Below are positions 9,180-15,749 of a stretch of 32,124 nt of DNA, one piece after another. The DNA is from Myxococcales bacterium (GTDB lineage Bacteria > Myxococcota > Myxococcia > Myxococcales > Myxococcaceae). The stretch lies in the NCBI GenBank assembly GCA_003153055.1, contig PMBV01000395.1:168-32291 (forward strand), read 5' to 3'. The notes beneath the pieces were generated by a model. It ran no database searches and was not told the DNA's origin. It saw only the letters and a program-made list of their open reading frames with translations. Position numbers and translations under genes: made by a program. Each line of letters opens with the position of its first letter. Positions within the stretch are counted from its first letter, which is position 1.

Positions 9180-10177
9180 TGCGGCCCCTGTTCATCCACG
9201 GGGTGGGCCACTTTCACCCCGAGAATGTCATCGACAACCGGCTCCTCGAGGAGCTCGACATCGGCACCTCGAACGAGTGGATCCTCGAGCGGGTGGGCAT
9301 TCGCACCCGGCGCACGGTGCTGCCCCTCGACTACCTCCGCGCGACGCACAATCAAGACGTGCGGCTGGGCCAAGAAGCGGCGGTCTATTCGAACGTGGAG
9401 ACGGGGCGGCGAGCGGCGCTGGTGGCTCTCGAGCGAGCGGGCCTCAAGCCGTCGGACATCGGCATGGTGGTGGCTGGTGGGTGCGTGCCCGAGATGGCGA
9501 TTCCCGCCGAGGCCGCCCGCATCGCCCAGGCGCTGGGCATCGAGGGCCCGTCCTTCGACTTGAACTCGGCCTGCTCGAGCTTCGGCGCCCAGCTGCACCT
9601 GTTGTCGAAGATGACCGAGCTGCCTCGCTTCGTCTTGGTGGTGAACCCCGAGAACACCACGAGGGCGGTGAACTACAGCGACCGCGCCACGGCTGTGCTG
9701 TGGGGCGACGCCACCAGCGCGGCGGTGGTCTCGCACGAGGTCCCCTCGAGGCTGCGGGTGACCAAGAGCCTCCTCCAGTCATCACCCGCCGGCTGTGCCC
9801 TGGTGACGATTCCCCGGTTCGGGCACTTCGCCCAAGAAGGCAGCTCGGTGCAGCGCTTCGCCATCAAGACGACGCTCGCCTGCCTCGAGGAGCTGCTCCC
9901 CACGGCCACTGCGAGCGCGACGGCACGAGGCGGCCGGGTCTGCTTCATCGGCCACCAGGCCAACGCCCTGATGCTCGAATCGGTGACGCGGCGAGCGGGG
10001 CTGCCGGCCGAGTCGCACTTCCACAACGTGGAGCACTTCGGCAACACCGGAGCGGCGGGCGCGCCCACCGTGCTGTCTCAGAACTGGGAGCGACTCGTCG
10101 ATGGCGACTCGCTGCTCCTGGTGGTCGTCGGCTCAGGGCTCACCTGGGCTGCTCTTCAAATCGAGGTCGGAGCCTGA
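9179..10177 (+). CDS. 3-oxoacyl-ACP synthase III-like (FabH family)
   Basis: This 332-residue thiolase-fold enzyme has the complete KAS III Cys-His-Asn triad: C132 (NSACSSFG), H259 (IGHQAN) and N289 (GNTGAAGAP). FabH enzymes start chains by condensing an acyl-CoA with malonyl-ACP. Here it may choose a particular primer for the operon's product, for example a branched or long acyl unit. Length is slightly above E. coli FabH (317). It starts on the TGATG overlap with the reductase and ends on an identical TGATG overlap with the FabA homologue, so translation is probably coupled. Related families that join two acyl chains (OleA-like) or make quinolones cannot be fully excluded. Confidence 0.85.
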   Translation: MRPLFIHGVGHFHPENVIDNRLLEELDIGTSNEWILERVGIRTRRTVLPLDYLRATHNQDVRLGQEAAVYSNVETGRRAALVALERAGLKPSDIGMVVAGGCVPEMAIPAEAARIAQALGIEGPSFDLNSACSSFGAQLHLLSKMTELPRFVLVVNPENTTRAVNYSDRATAVLWGDATSAAVVSHEVPSRLRVTKSLLQSSPAGCALVTIPRFGHFAQEGSSVQRFAIKTTLACLEELLPTATASATARGGRVCFIGHQANALMLESVTRRAGLPAESHFHNVEHFGNTGAAGAPTVLSQNWERLVDGDSLLLVVVGSGLTWAALQIEVGA

Positions 10178-10770
10178 TGCGCTACGCGGAGCTACTGGAG
10201 CGGCGGCAGTTCTCGAAACTGGACCTGATGGGTCTCTCACAGGGCAACCTGGTGGAGGACGCGCCCGCCGAGTTCATGCGCCTTCCGGCCCCGCCGATGC
10301 TGATGTTCGATCGCGTGGTCGAGCTCGAGCGAGGCGTGAAGGGCCGCATCGTGGGCGAGCAAGACATTCACCTCGACGACTGGTTCTTCCAGTGCCACTT
10401 CCGGGGAGATCCGGTGCAGCCGGGGTGCCTGGGTGTCGACGCCGTGTGGCAGCTCATCGGGCTGTTCTGCGGGGCGTCGGGGGCGGCCGGCTCGGGGCGG
10501 GCGCTGGGCTGCAAGGAGGTCGAGTTCTCAGGGCAGATTCGGCCGTACAACAAGCTGGTGCGGTACGAGGTCGACATTCGCCGCTTCTCGCTGCTCAAGG
10601 AGTCGGGCTCGGCGATCGCCATCGGCACGGGGAAGGTGCTGGTCGACGGCGAGCTCGTGTACGTCATCAAGGACGCCAAGGTCGGGATGTTCCTCGGCAT
10701 CGGCTACCCGGACTACCCCAAGGCGTCGGCCAACAGCACCGGCGGCATCATGGATCGGAGCGGCAGATGA
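10177..10770 (+). CDS. fabA: 3-hydroxyacyl-ACP dehydratase/isomerase, FabA type
   Basis: This 197-residue hot-dog-fold protein has the FabA active-site block CHFRGDPVQPGCLGVDAVWQ, with catalytic H74 and D88. These are 4 residues after E. coli FabA H70 and D84, so the pair has the same spacing. FabA dehydrates 3-hydroxyacyl-ACP and can isomerise trans-2 to cis-3-decenoyl-ACP, giving unsaturated chains; whether this homologue isomerises is unknown. The N-terminus (residues 1-35) matches the FabA layout with a few extra residues, and about 20 extra residues follow at the C-terminus. It overlaps the synthase upstream by one base and the FabZ homologue downstream by four bases (ATGA). Confidence 0.88.
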   Translation: MRYAELLERRQFSKLDLMGLSQGNLVEDAPAEFMRLPAPPMLMFDRVVELERGVKGRIVGEQDIHLDDWFFQCHFRGDPVQPGCLGVDAVWQLIGLFCGASGAAGSGRALGCKEVEFSGQIRPYNKLVRYEVDIRRFSLLKESGSAIAIGTGKVLVDGELVYVIKDAKVGMFLGIGYPDYPKASANSTGGIMDRSGR

Positions 10771-11219
10771 AGCTGACCCCCGAAGCGGTGCTCGAGCTCA
10801 TTCCCCAGAAGCGGCCGTTTCGCTTCATCGATCGCCTGGTGCGCATCGACGAGAACGGCGCGGTGGGCGAGTACACGTTTCGCCCCGACGAGACCTTCTA
10901 CCCCGGGCACTTCCCGGGAAACCCAGTGACCCCGGGGGTCATCCTCATCGAGACCATGTGCCAGACCGGCGTGGTCGCGCTGGGGCTCTACCTGTTCGCC
11001 CTCGAGCAGCCACCCGAGGTGGTCTCCAAGACGATGACGCTCTTCACCGAGTGCCAGATCGAGTTCGAGCGGGTCGTCAGGCCCGAGGAGCTGGTGCGGG
11101 TGACGGCCGAGAAGGTGTTCTGGCGGCGGCGCAAGCTGAAGTCCAACGTGGTGCTGACCCTGGCTGACGGTACGTCAGTCGCCCGGGGCACCGTGGCCGG
11201 CATGGGAGTAACGGCATGA
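10767..11219 (+). CDS. fabZ: 3-hydroxyacyl-ACP dehydratase, FabZ type
   Basis: This 150-residue hot-dog-fold protein carries the FabZ active-site motif YPGHFPGNPVTPGVILIET, with H48 and the catalytic Glu at E62 (Glu rather than Asp distinguishes FabZ from FabA). It dehydrates 3-hydroxyacyl-ACP during elongation. Having a FabA and a FabZ side by side suggests two dehydration steps with different chain length or geometry in one product. It starts with ATG in an ATGA overlap with the FabA stop, and its own stop overlaps the next start in the same way. Confidence 0.88.
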   Translation: MKLTPEAVLELIPQKRPFRFIDRLVRIDENGAVGEYTFRPDETFYPGHFPGNPVTPGVILIETMCQTGVVALGLYLFALEQPPEVVSKTMTLFTECQIEFERVVRPEELVRVTAEKVFWRRRKLKSNVVLTLADGTSVARGTVAGMGVTA

Positions 11220-12496
11220 CGAACCAACGAGTCGTGGTCACCGGTCTCGGCGTGCTCGCGCCCAATGGGCACGGGTTGGCGGCCTTCGCCGGCGCGCTCA
11301 AAGAGGGCAAGAGCGGCATTCGGTTTCATCAGCACCTGGCCGACGCGAAGTTCGGCTGTCAGGTGGGTGGAATCCCCGAGAACGTCGACGAGCTCCAGCG
11401 CCGCTACCTGAGCGACGAGGAGCTGCTCGCGATGAACCCCAACATGATCTACGCGGCCATCGCGGCCCTCGACGCTTGGGCTGACGCCGGGCTCCGCCGC
11501 GCACCGGCCGAGGCCGACGAGGTCGACTGGGACACGGGCGCCATCATCGGCACGGGCATCGGAGGCATCGACACCATCGCCGAGAAGCTCGCCCCCAAGG
11601 TCGACGCGGGCAAGGTGGGCCGCCTGGGCAGCACCATGGTCGAGCAGATCATGTCGAGCGGGAACAGCGCCCGCATCGCCGGGTTGTTGGGCCTGGGGAA
11701 CCAGGTGTCGACCAACTCCAGCGCGTGCAACACCGGCACCGAGGCGGTGGTTGACGCCTTCTTCCGCATTCGCGAAGGGCGCGCGGTGCGCATGCTGGCC
11801 GGTGGCTCGGAAGGCTCGTCGAAGTACATCTGGGCGGGCTTCGACGGCATGAAGGTGCTGAACCGCACCAGGAACGACGCTCCGACCGAGGCCTCGCGCC
11901 CCTTGAGCGCCTCGGCGGCCGGCTTCATTCCCGGCTCGGGCGCGGGAGTGTTGATGCTCGAGAGCCTGGCCAGCGCCCAGGCCCGCGGCGCACGCATCTA
12001 CGCCGAGGTGCTGGGAGGCTACGTCAACTGCGGCGGGCATCGCATGGGGGGGAGCATGACGGCCCCCAACCCCAGCAGCGTGCGGCGGTGCATTCAGGGC
12101 GCGGTGGCGATGGCGGGCATCGAGCCCAAGGAGATCGGCGCCATCAACGGGCACCTGACGGCCACCTTCGCCGACCCCAAGGAAGTACGGAGCTGGTCGG
12201 AGGCGCTGGGGCTGGCGCCGGAGCGCATGCCGCTGATTCATTCGACCAAGTCGCTCATCGGCCACGCGCTGGGGGCGGCCGGCGGCATCGAGTGCGTGGC
12301 GTCGGTGCTCGAGCTGCACCACGGCTTCGTGCACGGCTCGGCCAACTGCGACGACCTGCACCCGGAAATCGCCCCCTTCGCCTCGCGCATTCCGCACCGC
12401 TCGGTGGAGGTGCCTGACCTAGACATCGTCGCCAAGGCCAGCTTCGGGTTCGGCGACGTCAACGGCTGCGTCATCTTCAAGAAGTTCCGAAGTTAA
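11216..12496 (+). CDS. 3-oxoacyl-ACP synthase, FabF/FabB-like (divergent)
   Basis: This 426-residue ketosynthase has the Cys-His-His triad: C171 (SSACNTGTE), H313 (INGHLTATFAD) and H350 (TKSLIGHALGAAGG). The first histidine motif is unusual, HLT instead of the near-universal HGT, but the histidine is kept and the enzyme should be active. It would extend the chain by condensing acyl-ACP with malonyl-ACP. The sequence SGNSARIAG and the C-terminal KASFGFGDVNGCVIF fit the FabF side of the family. It begins on an ATGA overlap with fabZ. A 24-base gap with GAGGAG follows before the carrier protein. A chain-length-factor role is unlikely because the cysteine is present. Confidence 0.88.
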   Translation: MTNQRVVVTGLGVLAPNGHGLAAFAGALKEGKSGIRFHQHLADAKFGCQVGGIPENVDELQRRYLSDEELLAMNPNMIYAAIAALDAWADAGLRRAPAEADEVDWDTGAIIGTGIGGIDTIAEKLAPKVDAGKVGRLGSTMVEQIMSSGNSARIAGLLGLGNQVSTNSSACNTGTEAVVDAFFRIREGRAVRMLAGGSEGSSKYIWAGFDGMKVLNRTRNDAPTEASRPLSASAAGFIPGSGAGVLMLESLASAQARGARIYAEVLGGYVNCGGHRMGGSMTAPNPSSVRRCIQGAVAMAGIEPKEIGAINGHLTATFADPKEVRSWSEALGLAPERMPLIHSTKSLIGHALGAAGGIECVASVLELHHGFVHGSANCDDLHPEIAPFASRIPHRSVEVPDLDIVAKASFGFGDVNGCVIFKKFRS

Positions 12497-12520
12497 ACCG
12501 TCGAAACGAGGAGCAACGTC

Positions 12521-12769
12521 ATGGAGCAAGAAGTGATGGGCAAAGTCGTCGAGATCCTCCGGCCGTTCGTGAAGAACGCGGACGCGCTGACCGCGGTGTC
12601 GATGGAGACGTCGATCCTGCGAGACCTGAAGATCAACTCCGCTCGGCTGGTGGACATCGTGCTCGAGATCGAAGACGCCTTCAGCATCGAGGTGAGTGAC
12701 GAGGCCGCCGACCAGGTGAAGACCGTCGGCGACGCGGTGAAGTTGATCGTCGAGAACAAGGCGGCGTGA
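12521..12769 (+). CDS. Acyl carrier protein (copy 1)
   Basis: This 82-residue acidic helical protein of carrier-protein size has the predicted phosphopantetheine serine S40 in LKINSARLVDIVLEIEDAF. The usual DSL motif reads NSA here: the aspartate before the serine and the hydrophobic residue after it are changed, so it is not a housekeeping AcpP and may need a dedicated transferase, which is encoded next. It would hold growing acyl intermediates for the upstream enzymes. GAGGAG is 7 bases upstream of the ATG. The stop TGA overlaps the transferase start (GTGA). It is identical in amino acid sequence to the copy at 14650. Confidence 0.9.
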   Translation: MEQEVMGKVVEILRPFVKNADALTAVSMETSILRDLKINSARLVDIVLEIEDAFSIEVSDEAADQVKTVGDAVKLIVENKAA

Positions 12770-13389
12770 GCCTGGTCGGCAACGACGTCGTCGATCTCGG
12801 CGATTCGGAGATCTCGACGTCACACCGGCGCGAGCGGTTCGTCGCGCGGGTGCTGAGCCTTCGCGAGCGGGAGTCCTTCGAACGGGCCCCCGACGCGAAG
12901 GTTTGTCTCTGGGCCCATTTCGCCGCCAAGGAGGCCGCGTACAAGGTGCTCGTGAAGAGCCCTGGCGCAGCTCTGTTGGCCCACCGGCAATTCGAGGTGG
13001 CGGAGGATTTTTCGAGCGTGCGTCATCGAGAGACCACGCTGCGCCTCGAGGTCGAGTGTGGTGGGGCCTTCGTGCACGCGGTGGCGTGGGCAGGACCCGA
13101 GCGCCCACGCTGGGGCGTAGCCACCGTGGCGGCCGGCGATGACTCGAGCCTCGCGGTGCGAGGGCTCCTCCTGACCGAGCTGGGAGGTGGCGCGGGGCTC
13201 GCGGTGGTTCGCACGCCGATTCCCGGGAGCTGGGACGGCTTCGGCCCTCCTCGAGTCATGGACGGCAACGTCCCTCTCGAGGTCGACATCAGCCTCAGTC
13301 ACGATGGGCGCTTCGTCGCGTGGGCGGTGGTGAGCCGCACCAGCCGAAGGTGCGACCGACGGTCTGCGGAGCACCCCTTCCTAACTTAA
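12766..13389 (+). CDS. 4'-phosphopantetheinyl transferase superfamily protein (copy 1)
   Basis: This 207-residue protein has the superfamily hallmarks: VGNDVVDLGD (residues 4-13), with the Mg2+-binding aspartates, and WAHFAAKEAAYK (49-60), with the K-E-x3-K signature. It would move phosphopantetheine from CoA to S40 of the adjacent carrier protein. The GTG start overlaps the carrier protein stop, implying translational coupling. The C-terminal HDGRFVAWAVV block is shared with copy 2, but the last residues (HPFLT) differ and a TAA ends the frame 18 residues before the equivalent end of copy 2 relative to the aligned frame. Confidence 0.85.
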   Translation: MSLVGNDVVDLGDSEISTSHRRERFVARVLSLRERESFERAPDAKVCLWAHFAAKEAAYKVLVKSPGAALLAHRQFEVAEDFSSVRHRETTLRLEVECGGAFVHAVAWAGPERPRWGVATVAAGDDSSLAVRGLLLTELGGGAGLAVVRTPIPGSWDGFGPPRVMDGNVPLEVDISLSHDGRFVAWAVVSRTSRRCDRRSAEHPFLT

Positions 13390-13509
13390 CGAGACGACAC
13401 GGCCGTACTCATCCCTGCCCATGGCGGCTCTCTGGTGGGCCAACATCCCATTCGCCCTGCGCCCTTCGCCTCGATTGCTAATGCGCAGGGCACAAACGAT
13501 ATTGTCTCG

Positions 13510-13914
13510 ATGGCTCACTTGCACTGCTGGATCGCTCTTCTCCTTCTTGCGAATTGCAGCCGAGGATGTCCTTCGGAGACAGGCGGGCGATGCGATCCCC
13601 GAAACGCAAACTGTCCTGCAGGATACTACTGTGCCGCTGCCGAGATCTGCACCCGCCACTGCGAGCAACCGAGCGACTGTCTTATTAGAGTCGAAAATGG
13701 CTGCTACTACAGATACTTCCCAGGGCAGCGGCTTCCTGATGGCGGCACCTTTCAAGACCAAACATCCGACGACGGATTTTGCCCAGAATCCAAGCTGCTG
13801 GAGTGCGTCGATGGCTACTGCCAGCGGATGGTCTGTCTTGACGGAGGATGCGACTACGATCCATATGGGCCGTCAGACTTCAAAGGCAACCGAAATCAGG
13901 GACCGAACGAATGA
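13510..13914 (+). CDS. Small cysteine-rich putative lipoprotein
   Basis: This 134-residue protein begins with a short hydrophobic signal (MAHLHCWIALLLLANC) followed by a domain with many cysteines in pairs (NCPAGYYCAAAEICTRHCEQPSDC). This arrangement is common in outer-surface lipoproteins of myxobacteria. The lipobox LANC is imperfect because asparagine precedes the cysteine. The frame stays open upstream to a GTG at 13435; the ATG at 13510 was chosen because it gives a clean signal. No Shine-Dalgarno is visible. Base composition is clearly less GC-rich than the neighbouring lipid genes. It lies inside the DNA that separates the two repeat copies. Function unknown. Confidence 0.5.
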   Translation: MAHLHCWIALLLLANCSRGCPSETGGRCDPRNANCPAGYYCAAAEICTRHCEQPSDCLIRVENGCYYRYFPGQRLPDGGTFQDQTSDDGFCPESKLLECVDGYCQRMVCLDGGCDYDPYGPSDFKGNRNQGPNE

Positions 13915-13983
13915 AGCGTGAACAGAAGATCCGAATGCGGCCTCTCCTGGCCACGGCACCTCTGACGCCTCAACAACACAGCT

Positions 13984-14374
13984 TCAAGGAGGCGTGCATC
14001 TCCAATGATTGCTCGCGTCGACAAGAGCATCAACTCCGATGGCCATGTACATGCACTGACAGTCGCCCAGGACGCTCGGAATACCGACATCACTCACCAC
14101 AGTGGCAGAGACGACCGTCTTCTTTGCTCCATACCAATACTCGTACACATAGCAATTGGCTGGATTGACATCTCCACCCGGACCTAGGTTTGCCACGACA
14201 TACGAGCCAACCTCCGAGCTACAGGCGAACGCAGCACTCGGCCACCAAGAACTGTAGTTATGAAAATGCCAGTGGTTCCACCAAAACAGAGGTGCTTTCG
14301 ACACAGAGAGCGCGGTCGCGATCTCTGGGGTTACGGAAGGATTGATTCCGGCGAACTTGAATTCGTCGTCTTCC
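13984..14374 (-). pseudogene. 5'-truncated fragment of a secreted protein of unknown family
   Basis: The minus-strand frame reads coherently from about 14374 to a TGA at 13984. It begins TEDDEFKFAGINPSVTPEI and is rich in Trp, Tyr and Cys (FWWNHWHFHNYSSWW, then GDCQCMYMAIGVDAL). The protein-like reading extends upstream of the only nearby start (GTG 14304) right to the point where a dehydrogenase remnant begins, so its own 5' end with a signal peptide appears lost. The composition suggests an exported, disulfide-containing protein. Codon use is less GC-biased than the surroundings. I do not recognise the family. Confidence 0.5.
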
Positions 14375-14642
14375 GTCGTACAGGACGCGACGGTCGGCGA
14401 AGTCCTCGCGGGTGCAATCGATGACGGGCGCCGCGCCGAGGGACCGCACGAGCTCGACCTTCAAGGTGCTGCACACCCCCGTCACCTCGGCTCCCAGGCC
14501 GCGGGCGGGTTGGACTGCGTAGGTCCCGGCACCACTCCCGCGCCGGTGATGAGCACTTCTCGCCGTCCGCGATCTTCGCCGTCGTCGACGAGACGGGAAC
14601 CGCCACCGACTGCTCGAGGGTAAGGTTCTTGGGTTTGCGCAC
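14375..14642 (-). pseudogene. Remnant of a zinc-type alcohol dehydrogenase/quinone oxidoreductase (MDR family)
   Basis: Three minus-strand frames together give an ordered MDR sequence: RKPKNLTLEQSVAVPV, then VLITGAG, then after a frameshift SGAGTYAVQPARGLGAEVTG continuing VCSTLKVELVRSLGA and DCTREDFADRRVLYD. Intact relatives read [30 protein letters not shown] and VIDYTREDF, so the family is clear. It lacks its N-terminal catalytic domain and its C-terminus, and has a deletion plus at least one frameshift. The upstream break coincides with the start of repeat copy 2 and the downstream break with the start of the secreted-protein fragment. Confidence 0.75.
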
Positions 14643-15531
14643 CAACGTCATGGAGCAAGAAGTGATGGGCAAAGTCGTCGAGATCCTCCGGCCGTTCGTG
14701 AAGAACGCGGACGCGCTGACCGCGGTGTCGATGGAGACGTCGATCCTGCGAGACTTGAAGATCAACTCCGCTCGGCTGGTGGACATCGTGCTCGAGATCG
14801 AAGACGCCTTCAGCATCGAGGTCAGCGACGAGGCCGCCGACCAGGTGAAGACCGTCGGCGACGCGGTGAAGTTGATCGTCGAGAACAAGGCGGCGTGAGC
14901 CTGGTCGGCAACGACGTCGTCGATCTCGGCGATTCGGAGATCTCGACGTCACACCTGCGCGAGCGCTTCGTCGCGCGGGTGCTGAGCCTTCGCGAGCGGG
15001 AGTCCTTCGAACGGGCCCCCGACGCGAAGGCTTGTCTCTGGGCCCATTTCGCCGCCAAGGAGGCCGCGTACAAGGTCCTCGTGAAGGGCCCTGACGCGCC
15101 TCTGTTGGCCCACCGGCAATTCGAGGTGGCGGAGGATCTTTCGAGCGTGCGTCATCGAGAGGCCACGCTGTGCCTCGAGGTCGAGTGTGGTGGGGCCTTC
15201 GTGCACGCGATGGCGTGGGCAGGGCCCGAGCGCCCACGCTGGGGCGTAGCCACCGTCGCGGCCGGCGATGACTCGAGCCTCGCGGTGCGAGGGCTCCTCC
15301 TGACCGAGCTGGGAGGTGGCGCGGGGCTCGCGGTGGTTCTCACGCCGATTCCCGGGAGCTGGGACGGCTTCGGCCCTCCTCGAGTCATGGACGGCAACGT
15401 CCCTCTCGAGGTCGACGTCAGCCTCAGTCACGACGGGCGTTTCGTCGCGTGGGCGGTGGTGGGCTGCACCAGCCAAAGGTGCGACCGACGGTCTGCGGAG
15501 CGGAGCGCCCCCACTGAACGGGACGACACGG
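14643..15531 (+). repeat. Direct repeat copy 2 of the carrier protein-transferase pair (889 bp)
   Basis: This unit is the partner of 12514-13402. The match begins at CAACGTC immediately before the carrier protein ATG, so the GAGGAG ribosome binding site of copy 1 was not duplicated. It ends at GACGACACGG, after which the two loci differ. It is flanked on the left by the dehydrogenase remnant and on the right by the GH31 gene region. Confidence 0.93.
14650..14898 (+). CDS. Acyl carrier protein (copy 2)
   Basis: This 82-residue protein is identical in amino acid sequence to the copy at 12521-12769. The three base differences (one in the codon before LKINS, two in the EVSDE region) are all synonymous. 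It keeps S40 in the unusual KINSARLVD motif. No Shine-Dalgarno is visible upstream (ggtttgcgcaccaacgtc), unlike copy 1. An in-frame TTG seven codons earlier is possible but unlikely. Its stop overlaps the GTG of the second transferase. Perfect protein conservation argues that it is either very recent, kept in step by gene conversion, or still used. Confidence 0.8.
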   Translation: MEQEVMGKVVEILRPFVKNADALTAVSMETSILRDLKINSARLVDIVLEIEDAFSIEVSDEAADQVKTVGDAVKLIVENKAA

Positions 15532-15542
15532 TAGGCCGGTAG
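14895..15542 (+). CDS. 4'-phosphopantetheinyl transferase superfamily protein (copy 2, diverged)
   Basis: This 215-residue paralogue of the protein at 12766-13389 differs from it at 14 of the first 202 residues, for example R21L, G67D, A69P, R93C and R149L, and in a longer C-terminus (RSAPTERDDTVGR). The VGNDVVDLGD and KEAAYK motifs are unchanged, so it could still be active. The stop TAA of copy 1 aligns with a GAA here, which extends this frame. Many changes are radical (arginine to cysteine or leucine), which fits relaxed constraint or a shift in partner. It is translationally coupled to the second carrier protein by a GTGA overlap. Confidence 0.78.
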   Translation: MSLVGNDVVDLGDSEISTSHLRERFVARVLSLRERESFERAPDAKACLWAHFAAKEAAYKVLVKGPDAPLLAHRQFEVAEDLSSVRHREATLCLEVECGGAFVHAMAWAGPERPRWGVATVAAGDDSSLAVRGLLLTELGGGAGLAVVLTPIPGSWDGFGPPRVMDGNVPLEVDVSLSHDGRFVAWAVVGCTSQRCDRRSAERSAPTERDDTVGR

Positions 15543-15749
15543 AGTCCCTCGACCTTCGCCGAGAACGGCGTCGGCTGCCCAGGCTCTGTTTCCTGCCTCC
15601 ATCGACCCGCCCTGCGGCGGACTCTGGACGTGTGGATCGAAAGGGCCGGTTGTTCATCCTTCATCCCGAGAGAGGCTCGGGGGTATCGAGCAGCACTTCG
15701 CCTTCGTGCTCGTTGACCTGTTTTGTGGGAAGCGGGACTCCCTTCATCT

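Larger units (their letters stand above)
12514..13402 (+). repeat. Direct repeat copy 1 of the carrier protein-transferase pair (889 bp)
   Basis: This unit matches 14643-15531 at a constant offset of 2129 bp with no net insertion or deletion. It starts at CAACGTC, 7 bases before the carrier protein ATG, and ends at GACGACACGG just past the transferase stop. Within the carrier protein gene only three bases differ. Differences increase toward the 3' end. This copy is joined to the rest of the biosynthetic operon and keeps the GAGGAG ribosome binding site at 12508-12513, which lies just outside the repeat. Confidence 0.93.
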
